Below, piece after piece: positions 41,821 through 51,137 of a stretch of 64,000 nt of DNA (position 1 is the stretch's first letter; the number at the start of each line of letters is the position of its first letter). Made by a program: the position numbers and the translations under genes. The DNA lies in assembly GCA_015472025.1 (NCBI GenBank), contig BNHL01000001.1:744001-808000 (forward strand), given 5' to 3'. The DNA comes from Cytophagales bacterium WSM2-2 (lineage in GTDB: Bacteria; Bacteroidota; Bacteroidia; Cytophagales; Cyclobacteriaceae). A model generated the notes under the pieces. It saw only the letters and a list, made by a program, of their open reading frames with translations, had not been told where the DNA came from and searched no databases.

Positions 41821-43265
41821 TTTGCTAGTTTAATTTTATCCAAGAAAACTTCCATGATCATATCATACAATTTGTCTTTCAGAATTTTGTCTTCCGTGCC
41901 GGCATCGATATTCGGATTGTCATTGATCTCAATGACATAAAATTTACCTTCCACTTCCTTCATATCAACACCATACAAGCCATTGCCGATCAAAGCTGTT
42001 GCTTTCAGAGCCGTCCGCAAGAGACCGGCAGGCGCCTGATCCACCGGTATCGATTCCACTTCCCCCTCCCGCGATTTCTGCTTGTTGGCACTCCAATTTA
42101 CGATTTGCCAGTGTTTTGTCGCCATGTAATATTTACAGACATAGATCACCTGGTTGTCGATCACACCCACTCTCCAGTCGAACGGTGTCGGCAAAAACTC
42201 TTGCGCTACGAGTAAATCCGATTTCTCGAACATAGTCTCGCGTTTCTTCTTGAATTCCTCTTTCGAATTAATCTTGTGAACTCCTTTTGAAAAAGCGCCA
42301 TCCGGTTGTTTAAGGATAAATGGAAACGCCATTTTCGATGAAATAGTATCACAGTTTTCTTCAGAAATCACAATTGACTTAGGCGTGAGTATTTTGTGGG
42401 AGTTTAGCAGTTCAAAAAGGTAAACTTTGTTTGTGCATTTCAGAATGGAATCAGGGTCATCAATCACAGCAAGTCCCAGTGATTGTGCTTTCTTGGCAAA
42501 ACGAAAGGTGTGATGGTTGACGTTGGTCGTCTCACGGATAAAAAGTGCATCAAACTGGATCAGCTTATCGATGTCGTTTTTAGTAATGAATTCAGTATTG
42601 AATCCTGCCTCCATGGAAGCCTTGTAAAATCTTTTGAGTGCCCGGTCATCTGACGGAGGATTGGGATCCTCGGGGTTAGTGAGGATCGCCAAGTCGTATT
42701 TTTTCTTGTCAGGCTTATAGTCGCGTTTACGCAACAAGTATTTTTCCAATGCGGAGACGAGCAGCGACTTATCCGCTTCCGGAACTTCGTTCAGGTTGAT
42801 TGGACGAATGCTCTGCAATACCCATTTGGTTTTTTTTGAGAATACCGCACGCAATGAAGGAGCTTGTACCATCTGAAAAAGCTGCACAGCCAGACGGTTC
42901 AATTGCTCGGACGAGGTGATACCGAAATAAATATTGAATTCCACACGATCGTATGGTTCGGTCTTGAAAGTGTTTTGAATCAGGGTATCAAAATCGAGCG
43001 AGTCTTCACGGAGAATTGAGGGAAACCGCAAATCCTGAATGGTAGAAACCTCCGGCAGTACTTTGTGGCCACGTGCCTCCGCCAAAAGTGAAACATAGTA
43101 GCCTTCACTTTGATATTGATAAGACTTGCACAGGTTGAGCACCTTCAGGTTCTTCATCGACTGGTACTGTTCATCCGAAATATATTGGTCGGCAGAAACC
43201 ACCTCTGCATCTTCAATCTGAAAATTCCAGGTTTCGGGTTTCTCAACGATAATCAGCTTGGGCAT
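41817..43265 (-). CDS. RimK-like ATP-grasp ligase with N-terminal RLAN domain
   Basis: 482 residues. The N-terminal 190 residues (opening PKLIIVEKPETWNFQIEDAEVVSADQYISD, quoted in pieces) fit the RimK-like ATP-grasp N-terminal domain; the remainder is ATP-grasp: DDPDSILKCTNKVYLFELL, the lysine-bearing FPFILKQPDGAFSKGVHK, LVAQEFLPTPFDWRVGVI, and the metal-binding close FYVIEINDNPNID. ATP-grasp enzymes couple a carboxylate to an amine through an acyl phosphate; RimK adds glutamates to ribosomal protein S6. It is flanked by a C39-type peptidase (52 bp before) and a GCS2 amidoligase (ATGA overlap after). The substrate is unknown. Confidence 0.88.
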   Translation of the reverse strand: MPKLIIVEKPETWNFQIEDAEVVSADQYISDEQYQSMKNLKVLNLCKSYQYQSEGYYVSLLAEARGHKVLPEVSTIQDLRFPSILREDSLDFDTLIQNTFKTEPYDRVEFNIYFGITSSEQLNRLAVQLFQMVQAPSLRAVFSKKTKWVLQSIRPINLNEVPEADKSLLVSALEKYLLRKRDYKPDKKKYDLAILTNPEDPNPPSDDRALKRFYKASMEAGFNTEFITKNDIDKLIQFDALFIRETTNVNHHTFRFAKKAQSLGLAVIDDPDSILKCTNKVYLFELLNSHKILTPKSIVISEENCDTISSKMAFPFILKQPDGAFSKGVHKINSKEEFKKKRETMFEKSDLLVAQEFLPTPFDWRVGVIDNQVIYVCKYYMATKHWQIVNWSANKQKSREGEVESIPVDQAPAGLLRTALKATALIGNGLYGVDMKEVEGKFYVIEINDNPNIDAGTEDKILKDKLYDMIMEVFLDKIKLAK

Positions 43266-43317
43266 GAATTGATTCGTTGATTGAATGTTAGCTCTTTCAT
43301 TTGAATATTAAGACTGA

Positions 43318-44034
43318 TCATTTCTTCGGCTCAATGACCAGAAGGTTTGCATCGTAGGTAACTATTCCCAGCATGATGCTGTTGATCAGGCGATCAAAAG
43401 TTACACTATAATATTGACTCTTGAGCGGGTTGGGGTTCATCGGATCGGCCAGGTAAACCGTATTGCTGCTGTCGTCATATCCGTTGATGATCACAAAGTG
43501 GCCTACCGGTTCACCACGGATACTGTCAAATTTATTGCTGGCAGGAATTTCACGTTGCGTTCCATAAAGATAAGTTGCGCTCAAACCTGTGAGAATAGGA
43601 ACAGACTGCTTCAAATATTTCTTGATCAGTTTTTCATCCAATTCAGTTTGCACAATCTTGCCACCACCTTCCAAAAATTTGATGTATGCCTTTGATGCCA
43701 CCTGTAGTCTTTTGCTCTTGAACTTGTAACGCATTTGTTTTTTCAGATTCTGCACCATTTTCCTGGAGGACAGCGAAAACCAGGAAGGATCAAAAACATT
43801 CAGGTTATACGTATAAATATGAGCGCTATATCCTCGCTGCAGGGCGTGGTTGCCCAGCATCACCGCCAGGGTGCCTCCTGATTTAAGGCTCTTTACTTCA
43901 CTAATCACCTGCTTAAGACCAATCTCGTCATGGTAATGTTGGTACAAAGCATGAAGGCACGTGGGGCCGCAAGTGATATCATCGGGTTGAGCCTTGATAT
44001 CAAAGTTGAGGAAAAGGGCGTGGCGGTCTGACAT
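43318..44034 (-). CDS. C39-family cysteine peptidase-like protein
   Basis: 238 residues, cytoplasmic (no signal). The papain-like triad is visible: C22 in DITCGPTCLHAL, H179 in EPVGHFVIINGYDD and D197 in YLADPMNPN. C39 peptidases cleave leader peptides, often after a double glycine; unlike bacteriocin exporters, this one is a free-standing domain with no transporter part. It is the first gene of the operon with the ATP-grasp and GCS2 ligases, which suggests it cuts a product of theirs or exposes its substrate. A TAAATTTG -7 box lies 27 nt before its start. Confidence 0.85.
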   Translation of the reverse strand: MSDRHALFLNFDIKAQPDDITCGPTCLHALYQHYHDEIGLKQVISEVKSLKSGGTLAVMLGNHALQRGYSAHIYTYNLNVFDPSWFSLSSRKMVQNLKKQMRYKFKSKRLQVASKAYIKFLEGGGKIVQTELDEKLIKKYLKQSVPILTGLSATYLYGTQREIPASNKFDSIRGEPVGHFVIINGYDDSSNTVYLADPMNPNPLKSQYYSVTFDRLINSIMLGIVTYDANLLVIEPKK

Positions 44035-44061
44035 ATCATTGCGGCCAATAACCGCTTATAT

Positions 44062-44069
44062 CAAATTTA
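44062..44069 (-). promoter_or_regulatory. -7 box for the C39 / ATP-grasp / GCS2 operon
   Basis: Minus strand TAAATTTG fits TAnnTTTG, 27 nt before ATG 44034. No -33 TTG at the right distance. Confidence 0.35.
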
Positions 44070-44166
44070 AAATTAAAATCATGTACAGAAAATTCGAATT
44101 TCAATGAAAGTGCAGATATTCGCCCCCCGTGATCAATATTCAATCGCACTAAAATTCAAATCCCAT

Positions 44167-44943
44167 ATGACTAAAATGAAAAAGCTAATCGTATGCCTTG
44201 CGCTTCTAGTTCCCGCTTCCGTTTTCGGATGGGGAGCAACGGGACATCGTGTCGTAGGTCTCATCGCTGACAAACACCTGTCAGCAAAAGCTAAAAAAGC
44301 CCTGTCTAAGGTTCTTGGACAAAACTCACTTTCTGAAGTGAGCAACTGGATGGACGAAGTCCGTTCTGATTCTACTTACAACCACATGAGCGACTGGCAT
44401 TGGGTCACTATCGAAGCCGGAAAAACATACGATCAATCTCCTAAAAATCCTAAAGGCGATGTAATCGCGACACTTGAACGAATCGTTGGTGAATTGAAGA
44501 AGCACACGCTAGATTCAAAGACCGAACAAGAGTATATTAAAATGCTGGTTCACCTAGTTGGCGACATACACCAACCGTTGCATGTTGGCTGCTGTGACGA
44601 CCAGGGAGGAAACAAAGTAAAAGTGAAGTGGTTCCGCAATGACTCAAACCTTCACAGTGTTTGGGACAGTAGCATGATTGATGATACAAAATTGAGTTAT
44701 ACAGAACTTGCAAGTTACGTTGACGAACCGGACGCGATCACTCTTGCCAAATGGCAGAAAAACACGGTGCGCGAATGGGCAGATGAGTCGATGGATCCGA
44801 AAATGCGCAAGTCAGTTTATGATATCGGTGACGGCAATCTCAGTTATAAATATTCTTACAAGTATTTTTCGATTGTTAAACAACGTCTGGGACAGGCCGG
44901 AATCCGTTTGGCTGCCATCCTTAATGAGATTTACGCGAAATAA
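44167..44943 (+). CDS. S1/P1-type nuclease, exported
   Basis: I start at ATG 44167 (ATG 44176 is equally possible), which opens the signal MKKLIVCLALLVPASVFG. Cleavage there makes Trp the first residue of the mature protein, followed by GATGHRVVGLIAD; in the S1/P1 family the N-terminal Trp and the nearby His bind zinc. Other ligands are visible in ADWHW-like HMSDWHWV, LVHLVGDIHQPLHVG and NLHSVWDSSM. About 255 residues after cleavage, as in P1 nuclease. It degrades single-stranded DNA and RNA in the periplasm or outside, useful for phosphate and nucleoside scavenging. A strong terminator follows. Confidence 0.95.
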   Translation: MTKMKKLIVCLALLVPASVFGWGATGHRVVGLIADKHLSAKAKKALSKVLGQNSLSEVSNWMDEVRSDSTYNHMSDWHWVTIEAGKTYDQSPKNPKGDVIATLERIVGELKKHTLDSKTEQEYIKMLVHLVGDIHQPLHVGCCDDQGGNKVKVKWFRNDSNLHSVWDSSMIDDTKLSYTELASYVDEPDAITLAKWQKNTVREWADESMDPKMRKSVYDIGDGNLSYKYSYKYFSIVKQRLGQAGIRLAAILNEIYAK

Positions 44944-44970
44944 ATTTATTTTCAAGTTCAAATAAAAAAA

Positions 44971-44999
44971 GAGGCTCAACCAAGTTGAGCCTCTTTTCA
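44971..44999. terminator. Bidirectional intrinsic terminator
   Basis: A perfect 10-bp stem, gaggctcaac 44971-44980 with gttgagcctc 44984-44993, and a 3-nt loop, bordered by an A-run on the left (44965-44970) and tttt on the right (44994-44997). It lies between the convergent S1/P1 nuclease and M16 peptidase genes and serves both strands. Confidence 0.93.
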
Positions 45000-45017
45000 T
45001 TTCATTACCTCGAAAGC

Positions 45018-47999
45018 TTATTTATTCGGCCCTTCCACTTTTACTTTCAGTGGTTTTTCATAGCCGAACAATTCGTCCAGCGAAAGCTCTTTCACAGTTC
45101 CGTACTGTAGCAGGTCTTTCAGGTTTAATTTTTTCTGATCGCCTACCAACACTACGTTAAACTTCCTGTTCTTGATAAATTCCTTCTGGAAATTTGCAAC
45201 GTCCTCGATCGTCATGTTTTGGATTTGATCATAGACGTCTTTTCGAATGTCGTGATCCAGGCCTCTGCGCTTTGCATTTTCGTAGTTGAAGAGAATCCCC
45301 GTTTTCGTAATACGTTCGCTTTCGAGTTGATTCATCAACGAGTTGCGTGCTACTTCAAACCCGCTCTCTGATTTTGGGAAGTTTTGGATCAATCCCATCA
45401 TGGCCTTCATCGATTCCGCTTGTTTATCAGCCTGTGTACCAATGTAGCCGAAGAAGCTGTCGTTATCGTTTTTCTTCCCGGCTGGGCTATAAGATGCAAA
45501 AGCGGCATAAGCCAGACCTTGCGCTTCACGCAATTCCTGGAATACAGGTGAACTCATATTCCCACCAAAATATTCATTGAACATACGTGTGGCTGGAATC
45601 CTCGCGGGATCATACTTCTCTCCTTTTGAGAGGAAAATAATCTCAGCTTGAACCATATCATAGTTAGCCCAGTATACTTTCGGGTTATCCATGCTCTGCA
45701 CCTCGTACTCAACCGGAGCAGGCGTGGGCAGAAGCTTCTCTGGAAGTTTATGTCCATTGTTTAATGAAGTCAACAAGTCATCACCAGTCTTAGGTCCGTA
45801 GTACAGAACCCGATGCTCCATTTTTGTAAATCCTTTGATGATCTCAATCAGCTCGTTCGATTTGACTTCCCGTAATTCTTTATTGGTAAGCACATTCGTG
45901 AACGGAGACTTAGGACCGTATAATCCGTAATTCATCAAGCCCTCCCATAGAATTGCGCCTTTGTCTTTTTTGACATCATCGCGTGTCTTGAAAGTCCCGT
46001 CAATCATTTTTTGAAGAGCCTCATCATCGGCTTTCGGATCAGCCAGTAATTTCTCAAACAGATTGATGGCCTTGTCCATGTTTTCAGTGAGGCCATTGAG
46101 ATAAACATAAGTACGGTCATCGGCAGCAGACACTCCGAAGTTGCAACCGATCTTATAAAATTCCTTTTTGACATCTTCAGAAGTCATATCACTTGTGCCC
46201 AGGTACTGCAGGTACTCCACTGCCTGTTTTATCTTGGTATTATTATTCGTACCCAAGTCAGACAAATAATACAAGGTGAATAAATCGTTCTCTGTATTTT
46301 GTGTATAGAGCACATCAACACCACCGTTCATTTTTAACTTCGTAATGTCTTTATCGTAATCCAAAAAGGCAGGTTGAATTTTTTCCACCTTGTTGGCAAG
46401 CAAAGTCTCATGGAATGGCGACTTAGATTCTTTGTTTAAGGTTACTTTGGTAATCGAAGGCTTCGTTACTTTCTTCTGGTTAGCGTCCTTTCCATTACGT
46501 TTATAAACCGCGATGTAATTGTCTTTGTAATTTTCGTTGGCAAATTTGATGATATCCTGTTTGGTGTATTTGCGGAGATCGTCAGTACGTGAAACATAGT
46601 CTTTCCATTCAATCCCGTTGGTGAAGGCAAGTACTTCGTCATTGGCGCGCGACCAGTTAAACTGCGATTGCTGTATAGAATTTTTCTTCAGGTCATTAAT
46701 AACAGCTTCAATGAGCCAATCATCAAACTGACCTTTCTTCACAAGCTCTACCTGGTCGAGCAACAGTTTCTTCACTTCATCAAGTGATTGTCCTTCGCGA
46801 GGTTTACCAGTAAAAGTGTGCAGAGAATAATCGTTCAGGTAATCGACAAAACTTGTCGGTTCCAATACTTTTTGTTGCTGTTTCAAATTCAGGTCGATCA
46901 ATCCTGCCTGTGAGTTTGAAATAATCATATCCGTGAGTCTCAAAAGCTGAGTTTCGGAGGAGTTCAATCCTTTAAAACGGAATGCCATGTTTAGCCACTC
47001 CGCGTCCGGACCATACACATCAACCTGAACCGGCTTGGTGATCTCGTCTTCCGCAATCGGTTCCCATGGTTTCAGATCGGGATTAGGTTCCCAGCTTCCA
47101 AAACTCTTATCGATCATGGCAATAGTTTTGTCGTAATCGAGATCACCACTCAGACAGATAGCTACATTATTGGGCCGATAATATTTGTAAAAGTATTTTT
47201 TAATTTCTGTGATAGAAGGATTCTTCAAGTGATCGATTGTGCCAATCACCGTTTGCGTTCCATACGGATGTTTTTTGAATGCAGCCGAATACATGGCTTC
47301 GTAGGTTTTCCAATAGTCGTTATCAAGGCTGCGGTTCTTCTCTTCGTACACGGCCTCCAGTTCTGTATGAAACAGGCGCGGAACAATTTGCTTGAATCGG
47401 TTGGATTCGATCGCTAACCAGTTTTCAACCTGATTGGCAGGGATGTCGTTTACATAAACTGTACGATCTTCGGTCGTATATGCGTTGGTTCCCTTGGCTC
47501 CGATCTCTGAAACCATTTTATCATATTCATTAGCGATCGCCAACTTGGAAGCTTCATTCGAAACCTCGTCGATCTTTTTGTAATAGTTTTTGCGTTCAAT
47601 GGAATCGGTCAGTGTCCGGTAATGCTCAAACATATGCTCAATGCTATCAAGAAAAATTTTCTCTTTATCCCAGGTCTGAGTACCGAAATCGCTGGTTCCT
47701 TTGAACATAATGTGCTCGAGGTAATGTGCGAGACCTGTTGCATTGGCCGGATCAAACTTTCCGCCCGCTTTCACAGCAATGGAAGTCATTATGCGTGGCT
47801 CAGCCTTGTACTGGCTGAGGTAAACTTTAAGCCCGTTTTTTAAAGTGTAAATCCGGACTTGAAGAGGATCATTGGTAACGAATTCGTACGAATAGCCGTT
47901 GCTTTCGGCCGTCTTTGATTCGTACTTGCCTTCCTGATTACAGGCAAGCATCAGCGCCAATGCGAAGAAAAATAAAGTTTGCGTAGAACTCCTTTTCAT
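45018..47999 (-). CDS. M16-family (insulinase-like) zinc peptidase, lipoprotein
   Basis: 993 residues with a lipoprotein signal (FFALALMLACNQEG, Cys20). The inverted zinc motif HxxEH is H92-Y-L-E95-H96 in HYLEHIMFKG, with the distal Glu in LEAVYEEKNRSLD. Two M16 halves are present: an active one (about 45-500) and an inactive one (about 560-985; KVYWANYDMVQAEIIFLSKG, GGNMSSPVFQELREAQGLAYA). It degrades peptides; being a lipoprotein it acts in the periplasm or at the outer membrane. It is divergent from an AraC-type regulator. Confidence 0.95.
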   Translation of the reverse strand: MKRSSTQTLFFFALALMLACNQEGKYESKTAESNGYSYEFVTNDPLQVRIYTLKNGLKVYLSQYKAEPRIMTSIAVKAGGKFDPANATGLAHYLEHIMFKGTSDFGTQTWDKEKIFLDSIEHMFEHYRTLTDSIERKNYYKKIDEVSNEASKLAIANEYDKMVSEIGAKGTNAYTTEDRTVYVNDIPANQVENWLAIESNRFKQIVPRLFHTELEAVYEEKNRSLDNDYWKTYEAMYSAAFKKHPYGTQTVIGTIDHLKNPSITEIKKYFYKYYRPNNVAICLSGDLDYDKTIAMIDKSFGSWEPNPDLKPWEPIAEDEITKPVQVDVYGPDAEWLNMAFRFKGLNSSETQLLRLTDMIISNSQAGLIDLNLKQQQKVLEPTSFVDYLNDYSLHTFTGKPREGQSLDEVKKLLLDQVELVKKGQFDDWLIEAVINDLKKNSIQQSQFNWSRANDEVLAFTNGIEWKDYVSRTDDLRKYTKQDIIKFANENYKDNYIAVYKRNGKDANQKKVTKPSITKVTLNKESKSPFHETLLANKVEKIQPAFLDYDKDITKLKMNGGVDVLYTQNTENDLFTLYYLSDLGTNNNTKIKQAVEYLQYLGTSDMTSEDVKKEFYKIGCNFGVSAADDRTYVYLNGLTENMDKAINLFEKLLADPKADDEALQKMIDGTFKTRDDVKKDKGAILWEGLMNYGLYGPKSPFTNVLTNKELREVKSNELIEIIKGFTKMEHRVLYYGPKTGDDLLTSLNNGHKLPEKLLPTPAPVEYEVQSMDNPKVYWANYDMVQAEIIFLSKGEKYDPARIPATRMFNEYFGGNMSSPVFQELREAQGLAYAAFASYSPAGKKNDNDSFFGYIGTQADKQAESMKAMMGLIQNFPKSESGFEVARNSLMNQLESERITKTGILFNYENAKRRGLDHDIRKDVYDQIQNMTIEDVANFQKEFIKNRKFNVVLVGDQKKLNLKDLLQYGTVKELSLDELFGYEKPLKVKVEGPNK

Positions 48000-48068
48000 A
48001 GCGTGTTGTTAAGTGATAAAGATTTTTATGGTTAGGATTAGACCGAAAAATCCAATTTAACAAAACTT

Positions 48069-48089
48069 TACCCATCTGATCAATGGGTA
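48069..48089. promoter_or_regulatory. Inverted repeat in the M16 / AraC divergent region
   Basis: tacccat 48069-48075 and atgggta 48083-48089 form a perfect 7-bp inverted repeat around a 7-nt centre (ctgatca, itself nearly palindromic). It is roughly midway between the divergent start codons and is a candidate operator. Confidence 0.5.
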
Positions 48090-48149
48090 TTTTTTGGATA
48101 AAATATAACGTCCGTTTTTGCGACACTATTATAACACAAGCTCTCGCCT

Positions 48150-48527
48150 ATGATAACCGCCACCAAAACTGCATCTCTACGTCAAAAGGAAATTGTAAAC
48201 CAATACATTCAGGAATTGGACAAGCACATGGAGGATTTGCGGAAGGGAAATGCCGAAAGAACTTTCGAGATTAAAGACTTTGCCGATTTGCTTCACATCC
48301 ACCCGACTCACCTGAGCAACACGATTTGGCAAGTGCTTGGTAAATCTCCATGCGATATGTATGAACAGAGGCTGATTTCCCTCGCCAAGGAATTACTGCT
48401 TAGTCCACAAACGTCCATTGCCCAGGTAGCACGACAACTGGATTTTGATCCATCCAATTTCACCAAGTTTTTCAAAAACTTTGAAGGCACGACACCAAAG
48501 AAGTTCAGGGAAGCCGTACTGGCCTGA
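48150..48527 (+). CDS. Short AraC-family regulator (DNA-binding domain only)
   Basis: 125 residues, essentially only the AraC/XylS double helix-turn-helix: EIKDFADLLHIHPTHLSNTI for the first, AKELLLSPQTSIAQVARQLD and DPSNFTKFFKNFEGTTPKKF for the second. The usual N-terminal ligand domain is missing; about 35 helical residues stand in its place. It is likely to control the SDR gene that follows 90 bp downstream. The inverted repeat at 48069 is a candidate binding site. Confidence 0.9.
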   Translation: MITATKTASLRQKEIVNQYIQELDKHMEDLRKGNAERTFEIKDFADLLHIHPTHLSNTIWQVLGKSPCDMYEQRLISLAKELLLSPQTSIAQVARQLDFDPSNFTKFFKNFEGTTPKKFREAVLA

Positions 48528-48617
48528 AAAATCTGAAGTGTTCACCATTTTTTCGGAAGTGATGACCATATTCAGAAAACATAGTTGACCGACATTTGCA
48601 TCCTAAATCACTAACAA

Positions 48618-49376
48618 ATGAAAACAAAAATTGCATTGGTAACTGGAGGAAGTCGCGGGCTTGGTAAGGACATGGCCCTGGCATTGGCTGATAAAAAAAT
48701 CGATGTCGTGGTAACTTACAAGTCTAACAAGGAAGAAGCTGAGAAGGTAGTACAGGAAATCCAGAAAAAAGGTCAAAAAGCAGCAACACTCGCTTTCGAT
48801 ATTTCCGAGATTAAATCACTGGATGCCTTTGTCAATCACTTCACCCAGGTTCTTAAAACGAATTGGTCAACAGACAAATTTGATTTCCTGGTGAACAATG
48901 CCGGCATTGGCGCCACTGTTCCGATTTTGCAAGTCACAGAAGAAGTTTTCGATAACATGTTGAATATTCACTTCAAGGGCGTCTATTTTCTCACACAAAA
49001 ATTGGCTAACCAAATCAACGACCAGGGCGGCATTATCAACATATCCACGGGTACCACCCGATTCCTTGTACCAGGATATTCTGTTTATTCATCTATGAAA
49101 TCAGCAGTGGAACAATTCACCAAGCACCTGGCGAAGGAATTTGGCACACGCGGAATCCGTGCCAACATCGTTGCACCAGGGCCTATTGAAACCGATTTTA
49201 ACAACGCTGCCATCCGCAACAATCCACAGATGAAAACCAATCTCGGAAACATGACTGCACTTGGCAGAGTAGGTCAGGCGAACGATGTTGGTTCGGTTGT
49301 GGCGTTTTTATGCACAGACGAATCCCGTTGGATCAGCGGTCAGCGAATCGAGGTAAGTGGCGGTATCAATTTGTAG
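48618..49376 (+). CDS. SDR-family NAD(P)-dependent oxidoreductase
   Basis: 252 residues, classical SDR. Cofactor motif TGGSRGLGKDMA, then LVNNAGIGA, catalytic Ser in IINISTGT, and the YxxxK site in GYSVYSSMKSAVEQF; the end ISGQRIEVSGGINL is typical of the FabG-like group. It reduces or oxidises an alcohol/ketone; substrate unknown. An AraC-type regulator lies just upstream. The stop abuts the stop of the convergent MFS gene with no bases between. Confidence 0.93.
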   Translation: MKTKIALVTGGSRGLGKDMALALADKKIDVVVTYKSNKEEAEKVVQEIQKKGQKAATLAFDISEIKSLDAFVNHFTQVLKTNWSTDKFDFLVNNAGIGATVPILQVTEEVFDNMLNIHFKGVYFLTQKLANQINDQGGIINISTGTTRFLVPGYSVYSSMKSAVEQFTKHLAKEFGTRGIRANIVAPGPIETDFNNAAIRNNPQMKTNLGNMTALGRVGQANDVGSVVAFLCTDESRWISGQRIEVSGGINL

Positions 49377-50648
49377 CTAGGCTACCTTGGCGGCTGGTGC
49401 TGCGGGCGTTTCCTTGCGTAGCATCATCTCCTGGATATGCTTATCGATCCAATACATCATCGCAATGGTGATGAGCATGGTACCGATCACTACATAGCCG
49501 AGAAGATCATAACGGTGGAGAATTCCATCAGGTGCCTGGTAAACGATCACCCCGGCAATAGCTGAAGCAATACCTCCGGAAATCTGTTGCACCGAAGCGT
49601 TGATGCTCATGAATGCTCCACGATCCTGTGGTTCAGGTACTGCCGACAATAAGGCAGACGAAGAAATCATCCGGCAAGTGATTCCGGCGAACATTACAAT
49701 GCTGATGGCAATCACAATCCAGATTGGAGTGATTCCCATTGGTGTGTAAATGCCAACCATCACACAACTGATTAATGTTCCCCAGAGAAAAACTTTCATC
49801 TTGCCGACTTTGTCGCTGAGCTTACCGATGAGCGGGCCTGTGGCGATCGAAAACATCCCAACGATGAGATACACCATCGGAAGTTGTTCGAGGGTCAGTC
49901 CGAGGTTATTTGTACTGAAAGCACTGCCGAAGGGCATCAGCATAAATCCACCCGTTGCAAGTAAGGTCGTGCTGAAATAAGCTTTGACATAATCTGGTAC
50001 TGAGAATGTCTTGACCAAATGTTCAAAGGGGTTACGCTCTGACTTCAGCTTCAGGTGGTCGGCAACCGGTTTCATATAAATAACAATAACAACACCAACC
50101 AGTACACCGAAGCCAGCAATCATCCAAAATGGTGAATGCCATCCGAATTTATTGGCAAGCAAAAGACCGATGGGCAATCCTAAAATCTGGCTGGCTGCAA
50201 AAGACATTTGCACAAAGCCCATCACACGACCCCGAACTTCATACTTGAACAGATCGCTAATGATTGCAAAGCCAATAGACCCGATCACGCCTCCGAAAAT
50301 ACCCGTGACAATCCGGGCCATTAACAGAAACTGATAGTCAGGGGCAATTGCGCAAAGCACCGTACCAATCAAAAAACCGACATAAAAGAAAATGAGAAGT
50401 GACTTACGGTCAAACTTATCTGCAAAGCCGGCAGCCAAAATTCCGGAAATACCAGCGCTGAAAGCATAGGCCGACACCACAAGCCCAAACTGACCCGTGG
50501 TAATTTTTAACGTTGGCAGCAGTATCGCTCCTAACGGTGACAACACCATGAAGTCGAGGATGACGGTGAACTGCAGTATAGACAGAATCGCTATCATGAA
50601 AACCTGATAGCCGGTGAAGACTTTTGCTTTTGGTTCTTGTGCTGACAT
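49377..50648 (-). CDS. MFS transporter (drug/metabolite exporter type)
   Basis: 423 residues with 12 predicted membrane helices in two halves. The MFS signature between helices 2 and 3 is seen as GFADKFDRKSLL, and its counterpart in the second half as GKLSDKVGKMKVFLWG. It resembles the AraJ/NepI group of proton-driven exporters of sugars, nucleosides or drugs. No cognate regulator of its own is near. It lies 9 bp after the cyclophilin gene, so the three genes from 51686 down appear to be one operon. Confidence 0.9.
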   Translation of the reverse strand: MSAQEPKAKVFTGYQVFMIAILSILQFTVILDFMVLSPLGAILLPTLKITTGQFGLVVSAYAFSAGISGILAAGFADKFDRKSLLIFFYVGFLIGTVLCAIAPDYQFLLMARIVTGIFGGVIGSIGFAIISDLFKYEVRGRVMGFVQMSFAASQILGLPIGLLLANKFGWHSPFWMIAGFGVLVGVVIVIYMKPVADHLKLKSERNPFEHLVKTFSVPDYVKAYFSTTLLATGGFMLMPFGSAFSTNNLGLTLEQLPMVYLIVGMFSIATGPLIGKLSDKVGKMKVFLWGTLISCVMVGIYTPMGITPIWIVIAISIVMFAGITCRMISSSALLSAVPEPQDRGAFMSINASVQQISGGIASAIAGVIVYQAPDGILHRYDLLGYVVIGTMLITIAMMYWIDKHIQEMMLRKETPAAPAAKVA

Positions 50649-50657
50649 TTTTCTTAT

Positions 50658-51095
50658 TTATTCTCTTTTGATAACTACTTTTTCCATTTCGTCACCTTGA
50701 CGAATGGCATCGATAACATCAAGTCCTTCATAGACTTTTCCGAATACGGTATGATTACGGTCTAAGTGAGCAGTACTTTGCCTTGTATGGCAAATAAAAA
50801 ACTGCGACCCACCGGTATTACGTCCCGCGTGCGCCATTGACAAAACTCCGCGGTCGTGGTATTGGTTTTTGCCTGTCAATTCGCAGTCAATTTTATATCC
50901 TGGTCCTCCGTTGCCAATGCCATTGGGGCAACCTCCCTGAATCATGAAATTCGGGATGACGCGATGAAAGATAAGTCCATCGTAAAATCCTTTTTCAGCA
51001 AGGGTTACAAAGTTCTTAACTGTATTCGGTGCATCCTCTTCAAAGAATTGGATTTTCATCACCCCTTTTTTAGTGTGAATTTCGGCAGTTGTCAT
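50658..51095 (-). CDS. Cytoplasmic cyclophilin (peptidyl-prolyl cis-trans isomerase)
   Basis: 145 residues, a minimal single-domain cyclophilin: IHTKKGVMKIQFFEEDAPN, FHRVIPNFMIQGGCPNG (catalytic Arg), GSQFFICH and HTVFGKVYEGLDVIDAI. No signal peptide, unlike the lipoprotein cyclophilin at 8922. It speeds proline isomerisation during folding. It follows the adenosyltransferase gene by 42 bp. Confidence 0.95.
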   Translation of the reverse strand: MTTAEIHTKKGVMKIQFFEEDAPNTVKNFVTLAEKGFYDGLIFHRVIPNFMIQGGCPNGIGNGGPGYKIDCELTGKNQYHDRGVLSMAHAGRNTGGSQFFICHTRQSTAHLDRNHTVFGKVYEGLDVIDAIRQGDEMEKVVIKRE

Positions 51096-51137
51096 AGCAT
51101 TAATTTTTTGCAGGCGCGAAAGTAAAAAGAATCACTC

